The translations under genes and the position numbers were made by a program. Shown here piece after piece: positions 24,873-34,974 of a stretch of DNA of 64,000 nucleotides (position 1 is the first letter of the stretch; the number at the start of each line of letters is the position of its first letter). A model generated the notes under the pieces. It did not search any database. It had not been told where the DNA came from and was given only the letters and a program-made list of their open reading frames with translations. This DNA comes from JACRIM01 sp038042195 (GTDB lineage Bacteria; Planctomycetota; Phycisphaerae; UBA1845; UTPLA1), in NCBI GenBank assembly GCA_038042195.1, contig JBBTET010000012.1, positions 124,001 through 188,000 on the forward strand, read 5' to 3'.

Positions 24873-27800
24873 TTATGACTCCGATGCGGCCCGTGGCGGT
24901 TTATCCTGAAAAACGAGCCAGTAAAGACATGGAAGCAAAAACAGGTTTAGCACCGTCGAAGTAAGCAGTCCACCCATGATGACAATTGCCATGGGGTACT
25001 CGATTTCATGGCCGGGACGATTCCCTGCGATCACGAGCGGCAGCAGACCCAGTCCGGCGCACAGCGCGGTCATCAGAATGGGAGAGAGTCGCTCCTCGGC
25101 GCCTTGCAAGACAAGACTCAAGTCCATCTGCCTGCCTTCGGACAACAGATGGCGATAATGGCTGACCAGCATAATGGCGTTTCGCGCGGCGATGCCAAGT
25201 ACCGTCACGAATCCGACGAGCGAGCCGAGCGACAGCACGCCTCCGCCGACGATGGCCCCGAAGACTCCGCCGATCAGTGCGAAGGGCAACGTGAAAAACA
25301 CCAACCCCGCCAGCTTGAAAGACTGAAAGTCCATGTGTAGGAGGAGGAATATGCCGATCAATGAAGCGGCGGACAACCACAACAGTCGGCGCTGCGATTC
25401 CGACCGCGCGGCGTACTCTCCCAGAAACTCCGGGTGATAGCCGCGATCAAAGCTCATAGCCTTGACCTTCGTCTCTATCTCTCGGGCGACGCTCCCCAGA
25501 TCGCGCCCTTTCACGTTGCACGTCACGTCCAGCCGCCGCGACGCGCCCTCGCGCTTAATTTCGTTTGGCGTGGGCCGAATGGAGATATCCGCCACCTCGC
25601 CCAGGGTGACGGTGCTTCCACTGACGGTATCAAGCGGCATCTCCTGGAGCGACGGCACGCCGCTTCTCACCCCTTGCTCCCCCCATACGGCGACGTCGAA
25701 GACCATTTGTCTATCGTAGACTTCACCTACCTTCTGCCCTTTCACAATTGTCGCGACGGCACGCCGAACATCGCCCGCCGTCAATCCGTACAGGGCCAAT
25801 TGCTCCATACGCAGCCGCACTTCAATCTGCGGGACCAGCACCTGCGGCTCCACTTTGAGATCGATGATGCCGGGCGTTGAGGCGATTTCCTTTTCGATTT
25901 TCTTCGCTTGTGCTCGCAAGACATCGAGTTCCGGGCCGAAGATCCGCACCACGATGGAGCCGCTCGCTCCGGCCAGAACTTCCTTGATACGTTCCTTCAG
26001 GTACGTCAACACGTCGCGATACAGGCCTGGATAGCCCGCCACTGCGGTCTCGATCTTCTTGATGGTCGCGTCGTAGTCGACCTCCGGGTCGATGCTGATC
26101 CAAAGCTCGGCAAAGTTCGGGCCAACGACTTCGTCGGCCACCTCGGCTCGGCCAATGTGCGCCCCGAAGTTGCGTACGCCGGAGATTGCGCGGAGTTCCT
26201 TGCTTGCACTGATGGACAATCGCGTCACCGCATCGAGCGAGGTGCCGGGCTTTTCCACCCAGTGCATGAGAAAATCCGTCTCGCGAAAGTGGGGTAGGAA
26301 GTCCTCACCCAGGAACGGAAGGCAAACGCCGGCGATCACGAAGCAGCCGGCCAGGAACTGCAACGCCCGCTTCGGCCGATCGATGATCGGGAGCAGGAGG
26401 CGGCGATACTTGATCTTCAGTGCAGAGGCGAGGGGCGAATCCGTCTGATGCCGATCTGTGGGGAGCAGAAGCAGCGAGAGCGCGGGTGTGACCGTTAACG
26501 CCACAACCAACGACGCAAGAATCGCAAGAATGTACGACAGCGCGAGCGGCCGAAAGAACGTCCCGGCAAGCCCCGGCAGGTAAAACACCGGCACGAAGAC
26601 CAGCACGACGATCACGCTTGCGTATACGACCGCGCTACGAACCTCCAACGATGCAGCCAACACCACGTCAAACGCGGACCGCGGCAGGCTCGCCAGACGA
26701 TTCAATCGCAAGCGGCGGGCGATGTTCTCCACGTCGATGATGGCATCGTCGACCACTTCGCCGACGGCAATGACCAGCCCCGCGAGCGTCATGACGTTGA
26801 GCGTGCCGCCGCGATAGTAGAGTACCAGCGTGGCTCCCAGCACTGACAACGGGATCGCGACCAGGCTGATGACCGCTGTTCGCCAGTCGTACAGGAATGC
26901 GCACAACACCAGCGTGACCAGCACACACCCGACGATCATCGCATGGGAGAGGTTTTCCAGTGATCGTTCGATGAACGTCGCCGGGCGAAAGATGGTCGCG
27001 TCGATCTCCACACCGCTCAAGCCGGGTCGAAGGGCCTGAATCGCCGCCTCGACTTTGCGAGTTACTTCGAGCGTATTGCCCCATGGTTGTTTCTCGACGA
27101 TGAGCAGGAGTCCGGGGCCGTCATTGACCACGGCATCACCGATGGGGGCGGGGAATCCTTCGACCACACGCGCCACGTCGCCCAGGCGCAACGGCACGCC
27201 CCCTCGAAATGCGACCACGGCGCGTGCCAACTCATCGGCTGTTTGGACAGGTGACCACTGGCGGACCGGCAGCCGCTGGTTGGGAGTGTCGACAAAGCCA
27301 CCAGCCGAGACGACGCACGCATCGCCCGCAGCGCGAACCACATCATTCAGCGTCACGCCGTGAGTACGGAGCAACTCCGGATTGACCAGCACTTGCAACT
27401 GTCGATCGCGCTGGCCCCAGATGGCGACATTGGCGATACCGGGAATGGCCATGAGCCGAGGGCGAATCGTCCACTTCGCCAACAGCGTCATGTCCATCTG
27501 GCTCAAGGTCTTCGACGTGACACCGATCTTCAGTACGCGACTGGTTGATGACAGCGGCGAGAGCATCACCGGAGGGTGGGCCACGGCGGGCAGACGTGCG
27601 GCTTCCACCGCGAGTCGTTCCTGCACGATTTGACGGGCGCGGAGCAGGTCCGTGCCTTCTTCGAACCACAACACCACCGACGAAAGGCCCAGAACCGATT
27701 TTGACCGGATCGTTTTGAGCCAGGCGGTTCCGTTGAGGGCGTTCTCCAATGGAACGGTGATGAGGCTTTCGACTTCTTCAGTGGAGAGTCCCGGCGCTTC

Positions 27801-27953
27801 GGTCTGGATCTCGACCAGGGGCGGCGCGAATTCGGGGAACACGTCGAGCGGGGTCACGCGGGCCGTCTGAATGCCGGCGATGACCAGCACCACCGCCAGC
27901 GCGACGACGGGTATTCGGAATCGTAGGGACGTGGTGACGAGCCAGCTTAGCAT
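24873..27953 (-). CDS. RND efflux pump permease, heavy-metal (CusA/CzcA-like) family
   Basis: A 1026-residue inner-membrane proton-driven exporter. The first transmembrane helix is at 11-31. Blocks of helices lie near residues 340-480 and 860-1000, with two large periplasmic loops between. Family marks include DVFPEFAPPLVEIQTEAPGLSTEEVE, AVGEVVDDAIIDVENI in helix 4 with acidic relay residues, and GIAARNAIMLVSHY near the end. The substrate cannot be read with certainty: the metal-binding methionines of CusA cannot be mapped here without an alignment. It is the last gene of a TolC-adaptor-pump operon, 24 bp after the adaptor. Confidence 0.92.
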   Translation of the reverse strand: MLSWLVTTSLRFRIPVVALAVVLVIAGIQTARVTPLDVFPEFAPPLVEIQTEAPGLSTEEVESLITVPLENALNGTAWLKTIRSKSVLGLSSVVLWFEEGTDLLRARQIVQERLAVEAARLPAVAHPPVMLSPLSSTSRVLKIGVTSKTLSQMDMTLLAKWTIRPRLMAIPGIANVAIWGQRDRQLQVLVNPELLRTHGVTLNDVVRAAGDACVVSAGGFVDTPNQRLPVRQWSPVQTADELARAVVAFRGGVPLRLGDVARVVEGFPAPIGDAVVNDGPGLLLIVEKQPWGNTLEVTRKVEAAIQALRPGLSGVEIDATIFRPATFIERSLENLSHAMIVGCVLVTLVLCAFLYDWRTAVISLVAIPLSVLGATLVLYYRGGTLNVMTLAGLVIAVGEVVDDAIIDVENIARRLRLNRLASLPRSAFDVVLAASLEVRSAVVYASVIVVLVFVPVFYLPGLAGTFFRPLALSYILAILASLVVALTVTPALSLLLLPTDRHQTDSPLASALKIKYRRLLLPIIDRPKRALQFLAGCFVIAGVCLPFLGEDFLPHFRETDFLMHWVEKPGTSLDAVTRLSISASKELRAISGVRNFGAHIGRAEVADEVVGPNFAELWISIDPEVDYDATIKKIETAVAGYPGLYRDVLTYLKERIKEVLAGASGSIVVRIFGPELDVLRAQAKKIEKEIASTPGIIDLKVEPQVLVPQIEVRLRMEQLALYGLTAGDVRRAVATIVKGQKVGEVYDRQMVFDVAVWGEQGVRSGVPSLQEMPLDTVSGSTVTLGEVADISIRPTPNEIKREGASRRLDVTCNVKGRDLGSVAREIETKVKAMSFDRGYHPEFLGEYAARSESQRRLLWLSAASLIGIFLLLHMDFQSFKLAGLVFFTLPFALIGGVFGAIVGGGVLSLGSLVGFVTVLGIAARNAIMLVSHYRHLLSEGRQMDLSLVLQGAEERLSPILMTALCAGLGLLPLVIAGNRPGHEIEYPMAIVIMGGLLTSTVLNLFLLPCLYWLVFQDKPPRAASES

Positions 27954-27977
27954 GAAGGGTTCCCGGGACTGTCTAGG

Positions 27978-29186
27978 TCACTTACCAGCGCCGAACTCGA
28001 TGCCGAACAGTTCGGCGGCCCCTATCACTACGATGGATGAATCCAACGCCAAGCCTTTTACGAGTACCTTCGACTCCTCTGCATTCGTCACTTCCACCCG
28101 GCGTCGGGCATAGGTCTGGTCGGCGATGCGTTGATACACCCAATCACCGCCGTGCATGTCCGTCACGATGCACGATGATGGAATGATGACGCCTTCCATT
28201 TGCCGCTTCGTTGGAAGGGATGCCGCGAGCCGTTGCCCGGGAAGGAAATTGCGCTCATTGGCGAATTCGTAGTAGAGGTCGACCGCGCCGCTGACTCCGT
28301 TTGTGGTTCGCGGGCCGAAGATTCGCTCCGCCTTGATACGTTTCGCAATGTCCATCACGCCGAGTTCACCAATGCTCGCGGCCGCTTTTTCATCCACGAG
28401 GGCCAGTTCACCAGCGGGCACCGACACACGAACCCAAAGAGGCTCGGCCTGTGTGATCCGTAACAATGGAGCGCCAACAGTGACCACCTGACCATCCGAC
28501 ACATGCAACTCGCCTACCACGCCCTTAACCGGTGCCATCATCACAACGCCCGGCAGTGGTCCTTTCTCGAACCCACCCAGGGATGATCTCACGCTTTCAA
28601 GATTCAGTTGGGTTGATGCGGCGCGTACCTCTGCTTTCTGAAACTCAGCGATCGCATCGTCCAGCGCCTTTTGCGCCGACGCGTTGTTTTGACGCAAGAC
28701 TTCAGCACGCTTCAGGCGAACCCGGCTTGCTTCCAATTCAATCGCCGCCAATTTGGCTTCGCCGTCGGCCGATGACAATGTGATCATGCCGCCATCCGAT
28801 GCCGTCGGCATAATGGCCAACAATTGCACACCTCGATCACATGTCCAAGGCGACCGCAGATTGCCCACCTCCGCTGGAATGCGAACGATGCCGATGATCG
28901 GCGAGGTCAGCGTGACGTCATTTCCCATGGCTGCCATGGCATGACCGGGAAACAGGCGACGCTCCTGCATCGTTCCGCGAGCAGCCGGTTGAACTTGAAT
29001 GCCGAGCCGCGTCTCCGCGTCGGGACGCAGCGTCACTTGCGTAAGTGCGACTTCGGTGACGGGGTTCGTCACTTTTGAGGCGGTCGTACTGCCCGGCGGA
29101 GCGTCGGCCCACACAAACGCCGCGCATCCTGCTCCAATGAGACACGTCCCCAGCCAAACTGCGACTCGAACCGTTTGATGCGACAT
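27978..29186 (-). CDS. RND efflux periplasmic adaptor subunit
   Basis: A 402-residue membrane-fusion protein linking the pump to the outer-membrane channel. It has a signal peptide (residues 1-27), a barrel-sandwich lipoyl-like region around LTSPIIGIVRIPAEVG and APVKGVVGELHVSDGQVV, a helical hairpin between them at about 145-205, and a beta-barrel with LWVRVSVPAGELALVDEKA. The final domain includes GDWVYQRIADQTYARRRVEV. GAGAGG stands before the ATG. No His/Met-rich metal-binding N-terminus is present. It lies between the TolC gene and the pump gene. Confidence 0.9.
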   Translation of the reverse strand: MSHQTVRVAVWLGTCLIGAGCAAFVWADAPPGSTTASKVTNPVTEVALTQVTLRPDAETRLGIQVQPAARGTMQERRLFPGHAMAAMGNDVTLTSPIIGIVRIPAEVGNLRSPWTCDRGVQLLAIMPTASDGGMITLSSADGEAKLAAIELEASRVRLKRAEVLRQNNASAQKALDDAIAEFQKAEVRAASTQLNLESVRSSLGGFEKGPLPGVVMMAPVKGVVGELHVSDGQVVTVGAPLLRITQAEPLWVRVSVPAGELALVDEKAAASIGELGVMDIAKRIKAERIFGPRTTNGVSGAVDLYYEFANERNFLPGQRLAASLPTKRQMEGVIIPSSCIVTDMHGGDWVYQRIADQTYARRRVEVTNAEESKVLVKGLALDSSIVVIGAAELFGIEFGAGK

Positions 29187-29280
29187 TACTACCTCTCAAA
29201 ACAAAAATGCTGCCAGGAGCTGTCGAAAAAAATCGCCAATAAACGACAGAAGCGTTGTGAGAAACGTGAAGATTCCGAAA

Positions 29281-30837
29281 TCAGTTTGCATGATGGGACC
29301 CCTCGACCGGCTCGTGCGCCGGCTGGCTCGTGGTTAGCAACGGCATTTTTCCACCGACGGCTCGCCTCAGGCCCGTCATTGCCACAGCCAAGTCGCGCTG
29401 GGCATCGACGAAGTACCGGCGTTGTTGAATCAGGAACTCCTGTGCCTCGATCAGAATGATCACGGATTGGTCGCCGACTTCGTACTGCTGGCGCACGGTT
29501 TCCAGATTGTTGGATGCCTGTGGCAGCGACTTATCTCGAAAGAATGCAACCAAGTCCGCCGCCGCCGTCGCCGAGATCCAGGCCTGCTGAACCTCCAGCC
29601 CCGTCGCCTCTCGAAGATCGTCAAGCTCCTTGCGTCGTTGCAAAACGAGACGACGCGATCGCTCGATCTGGGCCTGATTCTGATCCCAAAGCGGCAGCGT
29701 GATCTGTATGCTTGGCCCCAATAACGTGTCGATAAACTGTCGGCGGACGAGGTTCCGCTGCCCCCGGGATTCAATGGTCGGAGCGGTCGGTGCTCCGGCC
29801 GCCACACTTGCTCGTGCCGTGTCGGCCAGAATAGTTCGTCCGGGCAGGGCACGGCGATCATTGCGTTCAAACTGTGGTCCAACCTGAATGCTGGGGAATA
29901 CGTCCAGCCATTCGCGTTCAAGCTGCCCCTCAGCGGCATCGGCGAATTGTCGGGCGCGCTTCACGTCGAATCGCTCGTCGTAGGCGAAAGTCAGCAGTTC
30001 ATCGACTGCACTCGGAGGCCTACCGCCTTCGTCAATCGAGCCGATCAATTCCCACGTTGTCGGCCAAAGCACCAGCCCCATTGATCGGGCCAAGCTCACC
30101 TCCGCCAATCGCCGATCCCGTCGGACGGAAATGATTCCCTGTTGAATCTCGTAGACATGGCTGCGCACCAGATTGACGTCGATCGGCCCCACGTCGCCGG
30201 CATCCAGCCGCGCCTGCGCCACTTTCAAGGATTGTTCTGCGAGTTCGAGATTCTCCTGTGCAATCTGTTCCGCCAGTCGCAGTCCGAGCAACCGATACGC
30301 GCCGGTCTGCACCTCAGCGGCCAGCTCGATGCCACGTTGTAACACCGCGGAGATCGTCTGCTCCAACTCGGCCTCCGCGATCTTCTTTCGCACCGGAATC
30401 TGCCAGAGGTCCACGATCTCCTGCGCTAGACCGAGGTTGAAACTCGACCGGCCGCCCCCCTCCGGGAAGCGCACGCTGAGTGACAGTGCCGGACTTCGCA
30501 TGAGGCCCGACTGAACCACATCGGCACGCGAGGCACCGATGACGTGAAACAACGACTGAAATCCGCGATGATTCAGAAAGGCGATCTGGACCGTCTCGTC
30601 GACGGTCACGCCATCCCGAATCAGTGCGGATACTTTCTTAACCACCAATCCATCGATTGACGGGTCGTAGGTCTCGACCACACCGGTCCTCTCGGACAAG
30701 GTCTGCTGCGTTTTGGCAAAATCGGCGTGTGGGTCAACGCGTACGCATCCCACAAACATGCATAGCACGAGCAACAAAGTGCCGCTGCAGATCGTCCGTT
30801 GAAGGCTCACGAATTCTGTTTGTAGCCGATTCTGCAT
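29281..30837 (-). CDS. TolC-family outer-membrane efflux lipoprotein
   Basis: A 518-residue outer-membrane factor. The signal peptide ends in a lipobox-like LCMFVGC, so it is probably a lipoprotein. The body shows the duplicated TolC pattern of long amphipathic helices (AEVQTGAYRLLGLRLAEQIAQ, and later ARQFADAAEGQLEREW with SIQVGPQFERND). The usual outer-membrane strand motif ALSLSVRFPEGGG is present. I prefer the ATG at 30837 because the signal peptide starts there; an ATG at 30882 would add 15 residues. It is the first gene of the efflux operon, and a 6-4-6 palindrome lies about 100 bp upstream. Confidence 0.88.
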   Translation of the reverse strand: MQNRLQTEFVSLQRTICSGTLLLVLCMFVGCVRVDPHADFAKTQQTLSERTGVVETYDPSIDGLVVKKVSALIRDGVTVDETVQIAFLNHRGFQSLFHVIGASRADVVQSGLMRSPALSLSVRFPEGGGRSSFNLGLAQEIVDLWQIPVRKKIAEAELEQTISAVLQRGIELAAEVQTGAYRLLGLRLAEQIAQENLELAEQSLKVAQARLDAGDVGPIDVNLVRSHVYEIQQGIISVRRDRRLAEVSLARSMGLVLWPTTWELIGSIDEGGRPPSAVDELLTFAYDERFDVKRARQFADAAEGQLEREWLDVFPSIQVGPQFERNDRRALPGRTILADTARASVAAGAPTAPTIESRGQRNLVRRQFIDTLLGPSIQITLPLWDQNQAQIERSRRLVLQRRKELDDLREATGLEVQQAWISATAAADLVAFFRDKSLPQASNNLETVRQQYEVGDQSVIILIEAQEFLIQQRRYFVDAQRDLAVAMTGLRRAVGGKMPLLTTSQPAHEPVEGSHHAN

Positions 30838-30935
30838 AGTTGGTCTGCTAGCCCCAGCGTAAGAATTGAACGGAGGATTCATGCCCAGCGCAAAACCGTA
30901 ACCGCAATAAGTCGAAGCGGCTATGCCAAAGTCGC

Positions 30936-30951
30936 ATTACATTTGTGTAAT
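30936..30951. promoter_or_regulatory. candidate operator palindrome upstream of the efflux operon
   Basis: ATTACA at 30936-30941 and TGTAAT at 30946-30951 form a perfect dyad around TTTG, 99 bp before the TolC start (30837). TACA/TGTA half-sites recall the operators of BlaI/CopY-like repressors, but the spacing here is four bases, not two. No regulator gene is adjacent. It is the only clear dyad in this gap, so it is a reasonable candidate site for metal or drug control of the operon. Confidence 0.35.
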
Positions 30952-31144
30952 CTTTGGTGCGTCAGTGGATTCCGAACGAACCGATCTGCCACGGGATGAT
31001 ACGGAATGGACCAATAAAATCGAGGTGAACGAGCGAGGCAAGAGACCTCCGCCTCCATTATTCACGAGAGGAGGAGGAATTGCATGAACTAAAGCGATTC
31101 GACAAAAGGCGCACACCACCGAATAGTCACTCGGTGAATTGCAG

Positions 31145-33361
31145 TTACGGTCCCGTCAGAACCGTCACGAACGCCGCCGTATCCCCATCCAGCGTGCCCG
31201 TCATGAAATCAGCGCACGGTGGATGATCGCCGCCCAGCGGGAAGCCGGTCTTCACGCGAAGGAATGGCGTGATGTCCATGCCATTCACGACACCATCCAG
31301 ATTAACGTCGCCTAGCAACGCACACGAACACGTTCCCGTCGTCGTCACATTGGTGGATGGCGAAAACGGAGTCTCAATCGCCAACAGGTTTCGCGCCTTT
31401 ACCCGCACCGTGTAAAGTGTGCATGGATTCAGCCCCGTCACCGTCGTGCTGGTCGTGCCGACCCATGTGTTCGCATTGGTCCCGCCCGCCGGCGTCATTT
31501 CAAAGAAGAACGCCGTGTCAATGAATCCAACGTTGGTAAAAGTTCCCGTCGCGGTCAGCATCACCGAGGTATTCCCGATACTGCTCGTGCTCACGCCAGT
31601 TGGTGTCTGTATGCCTGTGGTGCCGATTTGCTCCGCTGACACAATCGTCTGGTTCGGTACCGGAGCGCTGTCGCGAGCTTTCACGGTGTATCGATACACT
31701 GAGTTCGGCTGCAAGCCTACATCCGTGTAGTCGCGTGACGCGACCCATCCGCTGTCATGGCCGGCCGGCACGCCTGTACCCGATGTAAAGTCAAAGAAAT
31801 ACTGCACCGGTGGGCTTCCACCATCCACGGCCTCGGTTGCCTGCATGTAGACGGACGTCGAGCTTCCCGGCCCCGGATTGACGGAGAACGTCATTGGGCT
31901 GGGGTTGGGCGGTGACAAATCCGCGCCCGACAGATTTGCCGTGATACTAAGGGTGTACATTTGCGACCCAGGGAAAACGCCCGGCGTGAGTATTTTCAGG
32001 AAAAAGTTTCCGGGGCTGCCTCCCAGTGGAGCATTCGTGACGGATTCCGGCAAACCGGCCGCCGCGCCCGAACCGTTGATGATGAGCGTCGAACCGTCCG
32101 ACGCCAGTACCTGGAAATTGAGATCCGCGATCGAGAGAGTGTCGATGGTGTTACCGTTGCAGCAACTGTTGGGGTTTCCCCCGCACGCCTGTTGACTCGA
32201 ATCATAGCTGAAACCCACCGGCGTGACGGTGATGTTGATCGTCGACGAGAAGCCGACCGAGAAGCTGTAGTAGTCGAGGTCGCTACCGGCATCGAGGCTG
32301 AGCGTTGAGCTATTCGGCACTGCCGGCGCGGGTATCGCCCCGAGCGTCACGGGCACGCCGTTTGACAACGCTCCAAGTGCGGTAGCGGTGCCGCTCGTGT
32401 CGTTGTTTTCCTTGTCATCACCGTAATTAAAGTGCCCGCCGCGCATGTCATCATGACGCGGGCCGTCAATGTTCGTGTTGATGATGGGTTCCATCAGTCT
32501 GCCGTTCACAGTTCCGATGACCGGGCAAACGTGAGCCAAGCCGATGCCGTGTCCATGCTCATGCATAAGTACATCACGGAAGAAGACGTTGTTATTGGTT
32601 GCCGAACCCCAGTTCTCCGCCGAGTCGAGCACCATATCGCCGCCTGAGCCGCCTCCTGGAAACTGGTTGTACGCGAGCACGTTGCTGTTTCCGTCGATAA
32701 GGTGCATCGAAATGCGTACATCGCCCACGGTTGTGCCGTTGCCCGACGTGCCCCACGGGTCGCCGCTGTCCCAATCCACTCCCGCTGCCGTGACGCGCGT
32801 GTAGCTCAAGCCCGTCAATGCCTGCCATCGGTCAAAGCATGATTGAATCCGTGCAATCCACGTCGCACGGCCGCCCTGGCCCGCAAACAGCGCGTCCAAC
32901 TGGCTGAACAACACACTGGACGAGGCCAATTCTCCCGGCACGCCGCCGCCCGGAATCAACAGACCATCCGGCACCAGGCTCCACGTTAGTGCGAAAGGAT
33001 CGCCGGTTGTTCCCGGCCATCGGCCGCCGATATTAAAGCGAACATCCAGCCAACCCCATTGCTCCAGAACCGACCGCATCTGCTCATCAGAGGTTCCCTC
33101 GCCAAAGCACACGGCGGGTGCAATACGGTCCGGGTGCAGCACTCGGGGTAGATGCGTGGCTCGCTCATATGATCGAGAGTCAAACATCGCCGTCATGTCC
33201 GTCGTAAAAAGATCAAGCCGCGGGGCCTCGGCCATGGGAAGGTAATTCGGCCGATCCACCGACTGGGCTGGCGGTTCACCTGGCGCGACCGGGGCCATGA
33301 ACAAGGCCCCGCACGAAACGGCAAGTAGGACGAACATCACGATTCGGACGGACTTGGACAT
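31145..33361 (-). CDS. secreted matrixin-type metalloprotease with fibronectin-like and dockerin domains
   Basis: A 738-residue exoprotein. Residues 1-28 form a signal peptide. The catalytic domain has the metzincin zinc motif HEHGHGIGLAH (H267, E268, H271, H277), as in M10 matrixins; the Met-turn is not certain. Residues 300-490 form a beta-rich region (GNTIDTLSIADLNFQVLASDG) that looks like a pre-peptidase-C-type domain. Two fibronectin type III-like units follow (SVYRYTVKARD and LYTVRVKARN). The end is a dockerin-like segment starting GDVNLDGVVNGMD. It should cut extracellular proteins. The efflux operon lies downstream but has its own upstream region, so I do not link them. Confidence 0.87.
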   Translation of the reverse strand: MSKSVRIVMFVLLAVSCGALFMAPVAPGEPPAQSVDRPNYLPMAEAPRLDLFTTDMTAMFDSRSYERATHLPRVLHPDRIAPAVCFGEGTSDEQMRSVLEQWGWLDVRFNIGGRWPGTTGDPFALTWSLVPDGLLIPGGGVPGELASSSVLFSQLDALFAGQGGRATWIARIQSCFDRWQALTGLSYTRVTAAGVDWDSGDPWGTSGNGTTVGDVRISMHLIDGNSNVLAYNQFPGGGSGGDMVLDSAENWGSATNNNVFFRDVLMHEHGHGIGLAHVCPVIGTVNGRLMEPIINTNIDGPRHDDMRGGHFNYGDDKENNDTSGTATALGALSNGVPVTLGAIPAPAVPNSSTLSLDAGSDLDYYSFSVGFSSTINITVTPVGFSYDSSQQACGGNPNSCCNGNTIDTLSIADLNFQVLASDGSTLIINGSGAAAGLPESVTNAPLGGSPGNFFLKILTPGVFPGSQMYTLSITANLSGADLSPPNPSPMTFSVNPGPGSSTSVYMQATEAVDGGSPPVQYFFDFTSGTGVPAGHDSGWVASRDYTDVGLQPNSVYRYTVKARDSAPVPNQTIVSAEQIGTTGIQTPTGVSTSSIGNTSVMLTATGTFTNVGFIDTAFFFEMTPAGGTNANTWVGTTSTTVTGLNPCTLYTVRVKARNLLAIETPFSPSTNVTTTGTCSCALLGDVNLDGVVNGMDITPFLRVKTGFPLGGDHPPCADFMTGTLDGDTAAFVTVLTGP

Positions 33362-33649
33362 GAAAGGCTCCCGGATCTATTCACGAAAAGAGCGAGTGCA
33401 GTATTGGTCGGTTCCAAAAAGGGAGTAGAAAAAGTCCCGCTCCGTTGACTCCCTTGAACGAAGCCGTTGGGTCGGCTGGACGCGGCTATAGGTTCTGATA
33501 AGTATATCGGTTTCAGGGTCATTTTGTCAAGAAAACACCGCTCCAGCCAAACGTCCTTTTACTGGTTTTTACTAGACCCCGTGCCGATAATCCCCGCCCA
33601 TCCACTTGCTGGTTGCAGGCACACGACACATCAAGTTAGCATCGGTCAG
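33362..33649. other. divergent intergenic region
   Basis: This gap separates the minus-strand protease gene from the plus-strand DUF819 gene and must hold both promoters. It is AT-richer at 33480-33570. No clear -10/-35 pair, hairpin or RNA gene can be assigned. If the DUF819 gene begins at its farthest ATG (33467), half of this stretch would be coding, but that leader has no membrane or family character. Confidence 0.35.
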
Positions 33650-34891
33650 GTGCCACCGGCCCTTTCGCTCGCATCCATTGCCTTGAACGCAAACGCAACA
33701 TCCTCGCCCCTCCTTGCGCATCCCGCGACGTCACTTGCCATCCTCCTCGCCGTCCTCCTGCTCGTCCGCCGGCTCGAGCGCGCCCCGCGAACTGCCGCCC
33801 TCTTTAAGTTTATCCCATCCCTTGTTTTCTACTATTTCCTGCCCACCTGTCTAAACATGGTTGGACTCCTCCCTCGCGAATCCCCGCTCTACATCTGGGT
33901 GAAAACCTATGTCCTTGCCGCCAGTCTCTGCCTGCTGACCCTTGCACTCGACGTCCGCGCCATCCTTCGACTCGGTCGCACCGCCGCCGCCGTCTTCGCC
34001 GCATCCAGCCTCAGCATCATGATCGGTGGTCCCATCGCCCTCGCCGTTTGGAAGTCCTCGCTCCCACCCGACGCGTGGAAGGCGATGGCCTGGCTAGCCG
34101 GCAGTTGGATCGGCGGCACTGCCAACGCAGTGGCCCTCACCAGCAGCTTCCAGGTCTCCGATCAAGCCGCAGCGCCCTTGATCGTCGTCGATGTCATCAT
34201 CGCCTACGCATGGATGGCCGTGTTGCTCTTTCTCGCCGCGCGGCATCGTCGCGTGGATCGCTGGCTGCGCGCCGATCCTGCCAAATCAATGGCGCTTGAA
34301 TCGCGTATCGCTTCTGCAACCGATGCACCAAGTCAGTCGACACACTGGCACTGGGTCGTCTTGCTTTCAGCATTCGGAATGATCGTCGCCATCGGTTCCA
34401 AAGTCGGCGCGGATGCATGGACGAGAACCACCGCTGGTCAGGCTTTACGGTTCTTGCTCGACGAATCCGCTTGGCGCGTCATCCTCGCAACCACCATCGG
34501 CGCGGCCCTCTCCTTCACCCCGGCCCGGCGACTCGAATCTCGCGGTGCATCTCGCGTCGGCATGTCCATGCTCTATGTCCTTGTCGCATGCATCGGATCC
34601 GGTGCAGACCTCTCCGCGCTTCGCCATGCCGGTGGCTATCTCGCGCTCGGGCTTACATGGATGGCAATCCACATTGTCATTCTCATCGCCGTCGGCCGCC
34701 TCCTTCGCGCCCCACTCTTCTTCCTCGCCGTCTCATCGCAAGCAAACATTGGCGGCCCCATCTCCGCACCCATTGTCGCCGCCGCCTTCCACCCCGCGCT
34801 CGCCCCCGTCGGCGTCCTCCTCGCCATCGCCGGCTACGTCGTCGGCACCTACCTCGGCCTCCTCTGCATCCACCTGTGCCGCCTTGTCTAA
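33650..34891 (+). CDS. DUF819 family integral membrane protein
   Basis: A polytopic membrane protein of about 410 residues with some ten hydrophobic segments. It matches the DUF819 (YjcL-like) pattern: an early FKFIPSLVFYYFLPTCLNMVGLL, then GSWIGGTANAVAL and a late SSQANIGGPISAPIVAAAF, two inverted parts that recall sodium- or proton-linked carboxylate carriers. The substrate is unknown. The start is unclear: no ATG lies close to the family start. GTG at 33650 or TTG at 33683 fit the usual length of about 400 residues, while ATG at 33467 would add an unlikely 61-residue leader. Confidence 0.78.
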   Translation: MPPALSLASIALNANATSSPLLAHPATSLAILLAVLLLVRRLERAPRTAALFKFIPSLVFYYFLPTCLNMVGLLPRESPLYIWVKTYVLAASLCLLTLALDVRAILRLGRTAAAVFAASSLSIMIGGPIALAVWKSSLPPDAWKAMAWLAGSWIGGTANAVALTSSFQVSDQAAAPLIVVDVIIAYAWMAVLLFLAARHRRVDRWLRADPAKSMALESRIASATDAPSQSTHWHWVVLLSAFGMIVAIGSKVGADAWTRTTAGQALRFLLDESAWRVILATTIGAALSFTPARRLESRGASRVGMSMLYVLVACIGSGADLSALRHAGGYLALGLTWMAIHIVILIAVGRLLRAPLFFLAVSSQANIGGPISAPIVAAAFHPALAPVGVLLAIAGYVVGTYLGLLCIHLCRLV

Positions 34892-34974
34892 CGAACGAAC
34901 AAATGTCAACATCGCCCACTGAGTTTTAGACGGGTATATCAAACCACTGTTCATCCGCAGTCGTTCAGAAAGAT

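Noticed and set aside
24873..30837. Naming the efflux operon cusCBA or czcCBA
   Set aside because: Family membership in heavy-metal RND pumps is clear, but the metal-binding residues cannot be confirmed without alignment.
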